64,000 nucleotides of DNA from Shewanella avicenniae (GCF_017354945.1 NZ_CP071503.1:1364001-1428000), one strand, 5' to 3'. Shown: positions 30,390 to 39,237, counted from the stretch's first letter. The notes: generated by a model from the letters alone, not told the origin. A program made the numbers and translations.

Positions 30390-30427
30390 ATCTATACAGT
30401 TGATCAATACATTTATGGTGTATAGAT
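30390..30427. promoter_or_regulatory. Inverted repeat upstream of the MerR gene
   Basis: ATCTATACA (30390-30398) and TGTATAGAT (30419-30427) form a perfect 9-bp inverted repeat with a 20-bp spacer that itself contains TTGATCAA. It lies 33 bp before the MerR start and may be the autoregulatory operator. Confidence 0.45.
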
Positions 30428-30459
30428 TTACTGTATTCAAGGTGATCGAAGAGTATCCA

Positions 30460-30903
30460 ATGCAAACCAAATACAGCATCAATGAACTCGCCACATTAGT
30501 GGATATATCGGTGAGAACCCTGCGCTTCTATCTGCAAAAAGGGCTGATTTCAGCGCCGCATGGCAATGGTCGCGGTGCGTGGTATGACGCCGACCACCTT
30601 GAACAACTCATTAAAATCAAACGCTGGCAAACTGCTGGCTTGTCACTTGAACGTATTCAAGCCCTATTGGCGCAAAGCAACGCGCCTGAGCTGCCAGTCT
30701 TGCAACCCAAACCCGGCGATATTCAAGTGGTAAGTCATCTGCACCTCGCCAACGGCTTAACCTTAATGATCGACCCCAGCGCCGCCAATCTCAGCAGTGA
30801 ACAGTTACGCACCTTGGCGCAAGCGTTGATAAACACCTACCAACAAGTAACGCATCAAGATGCGCAGCAAGGAGTAAAACAGGATGACATTCGGGATGAA
30901 TAG
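30460..30903 (+). CDS. MerR-family transcriptional regulator
   Basis: The ATG at 30460 gives 147 residues starting MQTKYSINELATLVDIS, a typical MerR N-terminus; upstream in-frame codons would add a non-conserved extension. The helix-turn-helix and first wing are residues 4-50 (VSVRTLRFYLQKGLISAPHG-like, here ISVRTLRFYLQKGL). No cysteine cluster for metal binding is seen. The 3' end overlaps the VIT-vWA gene by 20 nt, so the two form one unit and the regulator probably controls it. The inducing signal is unknown. Confidence 0.85.
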   Translation: MQTKYSINELATLVDISVRTLRFYLQKGLISAPHGNGRGAWYDADHLEQLIKIKRWQTAGLSLERIQALLAQSNAPELPVLQPKPGDIQVVSHLHLANGLTLMIDPSAANLSSEQLRTLAQALINTYQQVTHQDAQQGVKQDDIRDE

Positions 30904-33247
30904 TGTGCTGGGCCAAGCGCCGTTGGGGTTTAACGGTGACATAGTGCTGCGCCATACCGCGGTTGCCGCGCAGCTCAATGGTGCGATCAATGAGGTGCAA
31001 CTCACCCATGAGTTTATTAATCAAGAGGATGACTGGATTGAGGCGGTGTACACCTTTGCCTTGCCACTGGATGCGGTGATCCTTGGCTTAACCCTAACTT
31101 TGGCCGAGCAAGTGCTGGTGGCCAATATTGTGGCAAAATCGGAAGGTGAGCAAACCTACGAAGATGCCATTACGGACGGCGACAGCGCGGTATTACTGAC
31201 CCAGATTGACGATGGCTTGTATAGCCTTAACGTGGGTAACTTGCAGCCGCAAGATAAGGTCAGCATCTGCATTCAATACGCTCAAGTGTTGCGCTGGCAA
31301 GATCACGGCCTGCGGTTTTACTTTCCTTGCACCATCGGCGAACGCTACGGTGATGCATCTGCTGCGGGGCTTGAACCACAGCAACAGATTGAACACGCGT
31401 TGGATAACGGCGCCCGTATGAGCTTTAGTTTCCGCGTTCAAGGCGCGTTGGCTGATGCCCGCGTTGCTTGTCCGTCCCATTCGCTCACTCAGCAAATGTT
31501 GGACAACTGCTTGGAACTCAGCGCCGAGCAGTTAATCCCCGATCGCGACATCATCATCAATCTTGCTGCACCGCGCAGTTTTGCTGGCGAACTCTTGGTG
31601 GAGCAAAGCGAGTTTGGTACGCAATATTGCGCCAATCTGCTGTTGCCTGAGTTTGACCAACCCGCAAGCCGAGCGCCGCAATGCTTTCAGTTTGTGATCG
31701 ATTGTTCTGGCTCAATGTTGGGCGATTCGATGCAGCAAGTGCGCAAAGCTTTGCGGGCGATCAAAACCCTGTTGCTGCCTGATGACTATTTCAATCTAGT
31801 GCTGTTTGGCTCAGATGCCGAAGCGCTGTTTGCTCAGCCAGTAAAAGCCGAAGCTGCTGCACTGAGGCATTTAGCCGACCAAATTGAGCAGATCGATGCC
31901 ATTATGGGCGGCACCCACATGTTGACAGCCTTTGAAAAGGCGCTGCAAACAGGCGTGCATCCTGAGCTTAGCACCCAAATATTGCTGATCACTGACGGCG
32001 AAATCTGGGAAAGCAGCGAGCTACTGAAGTTGGCTAACCGCGCCCAAATGCGAGTATTTAGTATTGGTGTTGGCTCAGCGGTGAATGAGGCGTTATTGAC
32101 TCGGTTATCGCGCGACACGGGCGCCGAAGCGGTGTTTGTCTCGCCCAATGAATCGATGGCCGATGCGATAGTGAGCCAATTTAGACGCAGCCGTTTTGCA
32201 GTGCTGGACCGTATTGCGGTGTCATGGCCGACCCCCGCGATTGAGCTACCTGTTCCCAATGTCTGTTTTAGTGGTGATGGCTATCAACGCTATGCTCACA
32301 TGCTCCAAAAGACAAAAGCCCGAAAGGAAAATGCCTCTGAGCCCCGTGCCATCGAGCCGAGCGCATTACCCGCTACTGTCGCAGTCACATTGCACAAGCA
32401 ACAGCAGCAACTGAATGTGGATATTCCGGTACGTCACTTTAGCGGGATTGCCAATGCAACGCTGGCCAGATTAGCGGCAAAACAGCGACTGCCGTTTATC
32501 ACGGTTGCTGAGTTCGCCACGGCTGAAGCCGTTAAATACGCGCTGCTATCCGAGCACACCAGTTGTGTGTTGGTGGCTGAGCGCGAATCTAAATCGACTG
32601 AACTGCCACAACTGCGCAGCGTGAAACATACACGCCCCGTGGGCGAAATGGGCTTTGGTTCTGCTGCAAGTCCGGTTCATCATGACGTGTGCTACTCATC
32701 TGCGCCACTGATGAGTGACCGCCAATTCGCCCCAATGGACGTAGCTTACAGCGGTGGATCGGGTGGTGCGCCAAGAGATATCGTTAGGCCGCTGGAACAG
32801 CTTAATTACATGGATATTCCAGCCTTTTTACGGAAGTCAGACACCGATATAGCAGGCGATAACGAGATAGACCCGATAACTGAGTTTGAGGATGACGATT
32901 CACCGTTTTATCTCACTGATGCCGAACCCGATGAATGGCTCAGCCGTTTACTTGAAGCGGTCGACGCCGATTGCTTGCAACTCAATTATCTTGCGCTGGA
33001 ACGACTCGGAATAGATTTGGATGATTTGCTGGCGTTGGACTTTTATCCCGATGTGGATGAACCCAATATGGTCTATCAGGTGCTGTGTTTATTTATCGAG
33101 ATCACCAACGCGGGGCGCCAAGCACGGCCACTGCGCCATTGGCTCAAACAGCAACTGCAGCAACACCCCGAATTGGCTACCATCGACGCCGATGATAAAT
33201 CGGTGCTTGAGCGCGAACTACGGCGTTACTTTGCCGCAATGGCATAA
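30884..33247 (+). CDS. VIT and von Willebrand factor A domain protein
   Basis: A 787-residue protein without a signal peptide. The VIT domain is at about 10-140 (LTHEFINQEDDWIEAVYTFALP region), then a vWA domain (about 265-430) with a complete metal-ion site: Asp273, Ser275 and Ser277 in DCSGSM, Thr344 in GGTHM and Asp371 in TDGE. The C-terminal 300 residues have no domain I recognise, and include an acidic stretch near 660-690. The layout is like eukaryotic inter-alpha-trypsin inhibitor heavy chains and VWA5A. AAGGAG lies 9 nt upstream. Function is unknown; protein-protein binding is inferred. Confidence 0.87.
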   Translation: MTFGMNSVLGQAPLGFNGDIVLRHTAVAAQLNGAINEVQLTHEFINQEDDWIEAVYTFALPLDAVILGLTLTLAEQVLVANIVAKSEGEQTYEDAITDGDSAVLLTQIDDGLYSLNVGNLQPQDKVSICIQYAQVLRWQDHGLRFYFPCTIGERYGDASAAGLEPQQQIEHALDNGARMSFSFRVQGALADARVACPSHSLTQQMLDNCLELSAEQLIPDRDIIINLAAPRSFAGELLVEQSEFGTQYCANLLLPEFDQPASRAPQCFQFVIDCSGSMLGDSMQQVRKALRAIKTLLLPDDYFNLVLFGSDAEALFAQPVKAEAAALRHLADQIEQIDAIMGGTHMLTAFEKALQTGVHPELSTQILLITDGEIWESSELLKLANRAQMRVFSIGVGSAVNEALLTRLSRDTGAEAVFVSPNESMADAIVSQFRRSRFAVLDRIAVSWPTPAIELPVPNVCFSGDGYQRYAHMLQKTKARKENASEPRAIEPSALPATVAVTLHKQQQQLNVDIPVRHFSGIANATLARLAAKQRLPFITVAEFATAEAVKYALLSEHTSCVLVAERESKSTELPQLRSVKHTRPVGEMGFGSAASPVHHDVCYSSAPLMSDRQFAPMDVAYSGGSGGAPRDIVRPLEQLNYMDIPAFLRKSDTDIAGDNEIDPITEFEDDDSPFYLTDAEPDEWLSRLLEAVDADCLQLNYLALERLGIDLDDLLALDFYPDVDEPNMVYQVLCLFIEITNAGRQARPLRHWLKQQLQQHPELATIDADDKSVLERELRRYFAAMA

Positions 33248-33280
33248 GCGCAATGGCATAAGCATTAACGGCTAAAAAAC

Positions 33281-33313
33281 AACAGCGCGCCGACGAAAGT
33301 CAGGCGCGCTGTT
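33281..33313. terminator. Bidirectional terminator hairpin
   Basis: AACAGCGCGCC pairs with GGCGCGCTGTT between the convergent vWA and helicase genes. The T-tract is short on the plus strand. Confidence 0.65.
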
Positions 33314-33339
33314 TGTATGTGCCACGTTGGTTGGCTGAA

Positions 33340-36300
33340 TTACTCCGTTAGCACTGCTTTCAACCGCGCCAAGGTGCGCATGGAGTCGGTCGCTAACATC
33401 GGCTCATAATCAGGATTATTGGCGCGCAACCAGTATTGCCCTTGCTTATCTTTTTCGACTACACGTAGCAAATATTGGTTATCACCAGTTTCATCTTGGA
33501 TCTCTATCACTAAGGTTTTGCCTGTAATAGAGCCGGCACTAGCCGGTGATACAGCTTCCAACAGCAAGAGGTCTCCATCGCTAATTGGCTGTTTGCCGCC
33601 GTTCATCGAGTTACCTGATGCACGGGCTAAAAAGTGCTTTTTGGGATCAACTTGGTGCCTTGTCACTGGACGCCATTCACAGTCATCGTCGCGGCCTGTT
33701 TTAAAGTGGCCACAAGCGATTTTGAGATTCGGATAGAACGGCAGTTCAGTGGCATCTGTGGCGTATTCGGCAGCAAGCGGTTCTGCTGCTAAAGGTGTTG
33801 CAGATCTTATAGGCGTGACGGTGGCACTCTGAGTTTCGTCAATCTTCAACGGAGCAGATTTTGTCTCTTCCGTTTCATCCACTTTGTCGCTCACGTTGAG
33901 AGGTTGAATAGCTTTAACATTGCAGTAGCGCGCCAGTTGATAATCAACTAGCTCTTTAGTCATCTGCGTTAATGGCTCAACATCCTGCTCATTAACTGCA
34001 AAATTAGCGGCAAAGTGTTGCTCTTTTTCAATAAACCATTGCACACCGGTTTTCTTGTCGGCTTGCATAGAGAAATGGATTGGGTTCTTTCGCCAGTAGC
34101 TTTGCCACTTGTTGCCGTTGGTATCATTGATAGCTGCCATCGCTTCTTTGCTGGCAAAATCGGTTTGTTTGAGGTGAGGGTAGCCGTCAATAATTAGCCG
34201 ACTTTGTTGGCAGAGTTGCGCAATCGTGGGCGGCGTGCGAAAGCCATCAAGCTCGACAAAGGCTTCAAGCAGAATGGCCTTAAATGATTTGTTCATGCTG
34301 GTAGTTTGCACTGCATGCAGCAGAAAATCGCGGTATTGATTAACCTGCCCCGTTAATTGCGGATCATCGCTCATGCGTGCCACTAACTCCCACCAACTGC
34401 CGTGTTGTTTGTTGACCTTACCGAGCCGGTCATCAATGTTAGCAATATAAAACTCGGTGGCACTGGGGCGATGCCCAAGTTGTGCCGCCAATGCTTGGTA
34501 ATCTTCAACTGCGGTGGTGCGCAGTTGCTTGGTGAGCTTGTGCCAGAAATCTACGGTTTCGGGATCAATATTGATACGGCAACCGGCGCCTAGTTCCGGT
34601 GCTGGGCGGTCGATAGCGCCACTACTCATAGTGGCTGTCGATAACTTCAGTACTGCACTTTTGTTGAAAAAGCTGTTGTGGTTGCCAATAAAATCGATCA
34701 CCACTAGCTGCGATTTGTTGCTGTGGCGCCGTAGTCCTCGCCCTAATTGTTGCAGAAACACAATGTTGGACTCGGTGGGCCGCAACATCATCACTGTGTC
34801 AATCGAGGGTAAATCTGTGCCTTCATTGAACAGGTCGATGGAAAACACCACATTCACTTGGCCGTTATCCAGCATGGTCAAGGCTTCGTTGCGGCGTACC
34901 GCTGAACCACTGTATACCGCAATGGCGCGTAAGCCAGAATCCGCAAACTGTTGATTAAAATAGTTAGCCATGAAATCGGCATGCGCTTTTGACATGCAAA
35001 ACGCCAGTGTGCGGCTTTGTTGGCGCTGTTGCCAATGCTGGAAAATATGCTGGGCGCGCTTATGGGTGGCGAATTGATATTCCAACGCCGCGGGGTCAAA
35101 TTTGCCATTGCGCCACGGAATACTTTGATAATCGACACTGCTGTCCCAAATACCGTAGTAATGAAACGGCACCAGAATCTTTGTATCAATGCCATGCACC
35201 AGATTGCGCTCAAACACCAAGTTGTTGTGGCACAACGCGAGAATATTGGCTTGATCAGTCCGCTCCGGCGTAGCGGTCAAACCCAGCAAAAAGTCTGGCG
35301 TAAAATAGTTGAGCACATTTTGGTAGGTGGTTGCGCTGGCGTGGTGGAATTCATCGATCACCACATAATCAAAGGCATCTCTAGCAAAATGCGTCAGATG
35401 ACTTTTACGACCAAGGGTTTGAACCGAGGCAAACAGAAAATTGCGGTCACGATCTTTTTGTTTACCATGATAGAACCCCGATGATTTTTTCGGGTGTACT
35501 TTGGCAAATGTATTGAGTGCTTGGCTCAAAATCTCTTCACGATGCGCGATAAACAGCACGCGTTTGGCATTCATCTGTTTGGCATCAAACGCGGCCAAAA
35601 AGGTTTTCCCCATGCCAGTGCCCATCACCACCAAACCCCGCAAAAATCCGGCTTTTCGGCTGATGTTCAGCGCTTGCAACGCTTCAATTTGTGCTGCGTT
35701 TGGCAGATATGAAAGCTGGGCTTCACCCGCGAGGCTGTTGATAACGGGATTGAGTTCCACCGACTGACGGCGATTAATGTAATCGCTAATCCATGCATCA
35801 GTGAGTGGTTTGGCATTGGGGTGATTAAATATGGCCTTGAACTGCTGGCGGATATGCTGAAATTCTTGCTGTGTTTTACTGTCGCTGTTCGCTTGGCAGT
35901 CAAGCCGCAGTGACCATTCATGAGCTGTGGTTAACGCTGGTCTACTGATGTTGTTCGAGCCGATAAATGCAGTACCTTCGAGCAGTTGCTGCTGGTGGCT
36001 GCGCGCGAAAATATAAGACTTCATATGGAAGCCTTGCTGGCCACACTCAAACACCCTGACGTTGATGTCATCATCATCGCTATTAAGGGCGCAGAGCTCT
36101 CTTAACGCTGTCGGTTCGGTAATACCTAAGTAATCTGAGGTAAGCAGCCGTAATTGCAGTGGTTCATCAGTAGCGGCTTTTCGCTCGATTGCTTCAACCA
36201 GCGCGGGCATTAATAGTTCAAGCCCTGACTGCCTGATGAAAGACACTGCAATTTCAATCTCATCGGCATGATTGATGGCATGCAGCAGTTGTTGCAGTAG

Positions 36301-36363
36301 CTGGTCATCATTGCCTACCGTCAGCAGATGATGATCGAGCGTGAGCAGGGAGGAGCGGCTCAT
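33340..36363 (-). CDS. PLD nuclease-superfamily 2 helicase-S24-like fusion protein
   Basis: A 1007-residue multidomain protein. An N-terminal phospholipase D-like nuclease domain (about 20-180) contains one HxK motif (His113, Lys115) and GSNN at 135-138. A superfamily 2 helicase follows with Walker A GTGMGKT (248-254), DEFH box (337-340), GLTATP (361-366), FNEGTDLP (512-519) and QLGRGLRR (539-546). A middle alpha-helical region (about 600-820) is unassigned. The C-terminus resembles a LexA/S24 peptidase, with Ser919 in GNSMNGG, but the catalytic Lys position appears to be Leu. Probably acts on DNA in repair or phage defence. It overlaps the methyltransferase stop (ATGA). Confidence 0.85.
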   Translation of the reverse strand: MSRSSLLTLDHHLLTVGNDDQLLQQLLHAINHADEIEIAVSFIRQSGLELLMPALVEAIERKAATDEPLQLRLLTSDYLGITEPTALRELCALNSDDDDINVRVFECGQQGFHMKSYIFARSHQQQLLEGTAFIGSNNISRPALTTAHEWSLRLDCQANSDSKTQQEFQHIRQQFKAIFNHPNAKPLTDAWISDYINRRQSVELNPVINSLAGEAQLSYLPNAAQIEALQALNISRKAGFLRGLVVMGTGMGKTFLAAFDAKQMNAKRVLFIAHREEILSQALNTFAKVHPKKSSGFYHGKQKDRDRNFLFASVQTLGRKSHLTHFARDAFDYVVIDEFHHASATTYQNVLNYFTPDFLLGLTATPERTDQANILALCHNNLVFERNLVHGIDTKILVPFHYYGIWDSSVDYQSIPWRNGKFDPAALEYQFATHKRAQHIFQHWQQRQQSRTLAFCMSKAHADFMANYFNQQFADSGLRAIAVYSGSAVRRNEALTMLDNGQVNVVFSIDLFNEGTDLPSIDTVMMLRPTESNIVFLQQLGRGLRRHSNKSQLVVIDFIGNHNSFFNKSAVLKLSTATMSSGAIDRPAPELGAGCRINIDPETVDFWHKLTKQLRTTAVEDYQALAAQLGHRPSATEFYIANIDDRLGKVNKQHGSWWELVARMSDDPQLTGQVNQYRDFLLHAVQTTSMNKSFKAILLEAFVELDGFRTPPTIAQLCQQSRLIIDGYPHLKQTDFASKEAMAAINDTNGNKWQSYWRKNPIHFSMQADKKTGVQWFIEKEQHFAANFAVNEQDVEPLTQMTKELVDYQLARYCNVKAIQPLNVSDKVDETEETKSAPLKIDETQSATVTPIRSATPLAAEPLAAEYATDATELPFYPNLKIACGHFKTGRDDDCEWRPVTRHQVDPKKHFLARASGNSMNGGKQPISDGDLLLLEAVSPASAGSITGKTLVIEIQDETGDNQYLLRVVEKDKQGQYWLRANNPDYEPMLATDSMRTLARLKAVLTE

Positions 36364-36950
36364 CGTTCGGTTCGCTTAATCAAGATGGCATTCAACCACT
36401 GTTCATTCTCGCGGCCAGGGCGTAAATCACTGGTGAGCCACAGCTCTTTAACTGATAACGCTGTTGGCGCCAAATGTTTCGCAATGAGCGCTTCATTAAG
36501 GTTGGTAAAGCGGCGTCCATCGCGCTCGACTACATCAACCCCATATTTAAACGAACAGTACAAAATACCGTCGGGTTTTAACCACTGCGCGATGTGCATA
36601 AATGTGGCAGTTAACTCATCGGTGGGAACGTGCAGTAATGAGGCGCAAGCCCAAACCGCATCTTGCGTGGCAGTGGGTAATTGAAATTCGAGGAAACTGC
36701 TATGCCAAATCTTATGTCCGCTACTTTCGCTTGCCAGCATTACCATAGCTTCGGATGCGTCAAAGGCACTGACATCATGACCGCGACTTAAGAAGTACCG
36801 CGTATCTCGCCCTGAACCGCACCCCGCATCAACTACTTTGGCATGCGCTGGCAGATATGGCTCAAAGCGTTGATACAAGGGCGCCATATCGACCGCAATT
36901 GTGCCGTCAAAAAACGCCTGCGCATTTTGGTTGTAATAGTTGTTATTCAT
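36360..36950 (-). CDS. Class I SAM-dependent methyltransferase
   Basis: The ATG at 36950 gives 196 residues; a GTG at 36962 is possible but has no ribosome site. The Rossmann SAM-binding motif is VVDAGCGSGRDTRYFLSRGHDVSAFD, given as two parts: DAGCGSG for the glycine loop (about residues 41-47) and FD as the acidic end of beta 2. WACASLLHVP and LKPDGILYCSFK are motifs of TehB/UbiE-like small-molecule methyltransferases. The substrate is unknown. Its stop overlaps the helicase start by 4 nt, so the two are translationally coupled and probably functionally linked. Confidence 0.85.
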   Translation of the reverse strand: MNNNYYNQNAQAFFDGTIAVDMAPLYQRFEPYLPAHAKVVDAGCGSGRDTRYFLSRGHDVSAFDASEAMVMLASESSGHKIWHSSFLEFQLPTATQDAVWACASLLHVPTDELTATFMHIAQWLKPDGILYCSFKYGVDVVERDGRRFTNLNEALIAKHLAPTALSVKELWLTSDLRPGRENEQWLNAILIKRTER

Positions 36951-37276
36951 TTGAAACTTCACACATTAACCTTGACCTAACCATACCGCAAAATGGCCTG
37001 TTACCAATAGATAACTGATCAACCAATCGGTGTCGCCGCATCACAATCTTGGCAAATCAAGGTGTAAGACTCGCCGCGTTTACTGACCTTAGTGTTCTTG
37101 GATTGGCATTGTGGGTCTAAAAGTTTAATTTTTTGCCGATAGACGGTTAACTGTAAATCGAGTCAAATCAATTTGGTAAAGTAGATTAAGAGCCATCGAG
37201 ATGGCCGGAGAGGTTAATTGGTTATAATTTACTCCAGTAACACAAGCTATCGCACATGGAATAACGACGCCAGTTA
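36951..37276. other. Intergenic region between methyltransferase and ssrA; possible relic reading frame
   Basis: No gene with a usable start is seen. On the minus strand 37019-37162 is open for 48 codons and encodes a cysteine-bearing stretch (PQCQSK, then LICQDCD) like half of a zinc ribbon, but it has no ATG, GTG or TTG, so it may be a decayed gene. No direct repeat of the ssrA 3' end was found here. Confidence 0.35.
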
Positions 37277-37312
37277 AAGAAAAAGGACTGAAACCGTAAT
37301 AGAATCAGTCAT
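37277..37312 (-). terminator. Terminator of ssrA
   Basis: On the minus strand GACTGA and TCAGTC form a stem just after the CCA end, followed by CTTTTTC. Confidence 0.7.
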
Positions 37313-37321
37313 TTAGGAAAG

Positions 37322-37676
37322 TGGTGGAGGCGGCGGGACTTGAACCCGCGTCCGAAAAACCTACGCTCAAGGCGCTACATGCTTAGTCTCTCTTTTATTT
37401 AACCGGTTGAACTCCGAAAGACAGGATTCCAAACGGTGAGTCCGGTACTGTTTCGCGGTTCACCCCCGAACAAGGTTCCCTCGCTAGCACGATGTAGGGT
37501 GACCATCTGATCCACTGCCCATGTGCGAGACGTGTGGTAGATGGCTAGCGGCATTAAGCGGCTAGAGCGTAGTTATCGTCGTTTGCAACTATAACTTTGC
37601 GGCTTTTTACGAGGCCAACCGCCCCTCGGCATGCTCCCGGAGTTTCGCGAATCCCGTCGAATCCAGAATCGCCCCC
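37322..37676 (-). ncRNA. ssrA: tmRNA (transfer-messenger RNA)
   Basis: About 355 nt. The 5' end GGGGGC pairs with GCCUCC of the 3' acceptor stem, which ends in encoded ACCA. The T-arm contains GGGTTCAAGTCCC. The conserved GGATTCGACGGGATT lies near the 5' end. The tag reading frame (37554-37586) encodes ANDDNYALAA then TAA, so with the charged Ala the tag would be A-ANDDNYALAA. With SmpB it rescues stalled ribosomes and marks their products for proteolysis. Boundaries were set by acceptor-stem pairing and could differ by a base. Confidence 0.96.
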
Positions 37677-37699
37677 GAAATTGTTCCCAATTGTAACCT

Positions 37700-37727
37700 G
37701 TTATATGGGTTTAGACCATTTTTTCAA
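37700..37727 (-). promoter_or_regulatory. Probable sigma-70 promoter of ssrA
   Basis: On the minus strand TTGAAA and TATAAC are separated by 16 bp, about 23 nt before the mature 5' end, leaving a short leader for RNase P to remove. Confidence 0.65.
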
Positions 37728-37780
37728 GTGAAGGTTACAACTGTTTGCTCGTTATCCGTGCAATTACGGCCAACGCGCTG

Positions 37781-38263
37781 TTATTTTTTCATCGCGCGGG
37801 CTTTTTCAATGGCCCATTCGCGTTCTTTAATATCTTCGCGTTTGTCGTGCGCTTTCTTACCTTTACCGAGGCCGATTTCCACTTTCACCCATGCACCTTT
37901 ACGCCAGTACATAGAAATAGCAACCAGAGCGTAACCTTGACGTTCGACAAGTCCTGCCAAACGGTCGAGTTCTCGACGATTGAGCAAGAGCTTACGTGGT
38001 CGGGTTGGATCGCATACGACATGCGTCGAGGCGGTATGAAGCGGCACAATGTTACAGTTGTACATGTAGGCTTCGCCGTTCTTGATCTGGACGAAAGTAT
38101 CCGACAGGTTAACTTTACCTGCGCGAATTGACTTCACTTCCCAACCCATAAGCGAAAGGCCAGCTTCGATTTTTTCATCGAACCGGTATTCAAAGGTGGC
38201 ACGTTTGTTCCGCGCGATAGCCGCGGGTGTAGTGCCTTTTTTGTTTGCGTTCTTCTTAGCCAT
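37781..38263 (-). CDS. smpB: SsrA-binding protein SmpB
   Basis: The ATG at 38263 gives 160 residues, exactly the E. coli length, starting [10 protein letters not shown]. The OB-fold core has [26 protein letters not shown] and ANVNLSD-like KVNLSDTFV; the C-terminal tail is [14 protein letters not shown], which enters the ribosomal mRNA channel. SmpB binds tmRNA and is required for trans-translation. It lies just upstream of ssrA on the same strand, as in many Gammaproteobacteria. No Shine-Dalgarno sequence is visible; a TATAAT box lies 9 nt before the ATG. Confidence 0.97.
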   Translation of the reverse strand: MAKKNANKKGTTPAAIARNKRATFEYRFDEKIEAGLSLMGWEVKSIRAGKVNLSDTFVQIKNGEAYMYNCNIVPLHTASTHVVCDPTRPRKLLLNRRELDRLAGLVERQGYALVAISMYWRKGAWVKVEIGLGKGKKAHDKREDIKEREWAIEKARAMKK

Positions 38264-38272
38264 AGGCCCGCT

Positions 38273-38278
38273 ATTATA
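38273..38278 (-). promoter_or_regulatory. Perfect -10 box immediately before smpB
   Basis: TATAAT on the minus strand ends 9 nt before the smpB ATG, so transcription would begin only a few bases from the start codon. No clear -35 element or ribosome-binding site accompanies it. Confidence 0.45.
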
Positions 38279-38457
38279 CGCAGCGGTAAACATTTTGGAA
38301 TTGGGGCTGCTAAGTTTTTGTTGTTAACGCGATTAGTGGCAGTTTAGGTGCTGGCTTTTTGTGCATATTGGTCTGATCTGGTGGGGTAAAGGTGCGTTTT
38401 TCTGTTCGCATGTTACAATCCCGCTTTCAAAATTTTCAGCATAGGTAGTTGGACGGA

Positions 38458-38892
38458 ATGCCGCATATTTCCCGTAATATTCTGGTGCGTTATAGCGCTC
38501 AGCAGATGTACGATTTGGTTAATGATGTTGAGTCGTACAAAGAGTTTTTACCGGGATGTGTGGGCGGCAAAGTGCTGGAGTTTGATGGCCGCACTATGGT
38601 GGCGTCGGTGGATATTGCCAAAGCGGGGATCAGTAAGACATTTACTACCCGTAACCAAGTTGTTGATGGTAAAAGCATTGAGCTGAAGCTGGAGAATGGT
38701 CCGTTCCGTCATTTGAATGGTAGTTGGAAATTTACTGAGTTAACTGAAGACGCCTGTAAAGTTGAGTTTGAGTTGGATTTTGAATTTGCCAACGGCTTAG
38801 TGGGCATGGCGTTTGGTCGGGTGTTTAAAGAGTTAGTTAACTCAATGGTGTCGGCATTTACTGCGCGTGCCAAGGAGGTTTACGGTGGCTGA
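38458..38892 (+). CDS. ratA: Ribosome-association toxin RatA-like START/polyketide cyclase family protein
   Basis: The ATG at 38458 gives 144 residues; E. coli RatA has 145. The sequence begins MPHISRNILVRYSAQQMYDLV with FLPGCVGG shortly after, the usual start of the Coq10/START subfamily. In E. coli RatA blocks 70S assembly; homologues are also compared with Coq10, which binds ubiquinone. It is divergent from smpB and overlaps ratB by 8 nt, the standard arrangement. Confidence 0.93.
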   Translation: MPHISRNILVRYSAQQMYDLVNDVESYKEFLPGCVGGKVLEFDGRTMVASVDIAKAGISKTFTTRNQVVDGKSIELKLENGPFRHLNGSWKFTELTEDACKVEFELDFEFANGLVGMAFGRVFKELVNSMVSAFTARAKEVYGG

Positions 38893-39217
38893 TGAGCAGA
38901 TGTTTCCGGTGGATGTGATTTACGCGAAACCGAATCAACAAAAAGTGATTACGGTGACGGTCACCCAAGGCACAACGTTCAAAGAGGCGGTTGAACATAG
39001 TGGTATGGTGGCGTTTTTTCCTGAGATTGACCTGGATGATCTTAAACTTGGTTCGTTTAGCAATCAGGTAAAGCCAACGGACGAAGTTAAGCCGGGGCAG
39101 CGGATTGAGATTTATCGGCCATTGATTGCCGATCCGAAAGAGGTGCGTCGCCGTCGTGCGGAGAAAGCCAAAGATGAAGGGCGTATCAATAAGACGACCG
39201 GAGCCAAGATCTCCTAA
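38885..39217 (+). CDS. ratB: RnfH/RatB family ubiquitin-like protein (UPF0125)
   Basis: The GTG at 38885 is chosen because AGGAGG stands 6 nt upstream and the resulting MADEQMFPVDVIYAKP start is typical. The 110-residue protein has the beta-grasp fold (VTVTQGTTFKEAVEHSG), the LGSFSNQV motif, KPGQRIEIYRPL and a basic RRRRAEKAKDEG tail. Function is not established. It overlaps ratA by 8 nt and is followed by a terminator. Confidence 0.9.
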   Translation: MADEQMFPVDVIYAKPNQQKVITVTVTQGTTFKEAVEHSGMVAFFPEIDLDDLKLGSFSNQVKPTDEVKPGQRIEIYRPLIADPKEVRRRRAEKAKDEGRINKTTGAKIS

Positions 39218-39237
39218 CGGGATAAATAGATTGCATT

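Noticed and set aside
33235-33262. Tandem copy of CGCAATGGCATAAG at the end of the vWA gene
   Set aside because: A single 14-bp duplication across the stop codon; most likely slippage, no function implied.
36951-37321. Genomic island integrated at ssrA
   Set aside because: No integrase gene and no second copy of the ssrA 3' end was found, so the helicase/methyltransferase pair cannot be shown to be an island.
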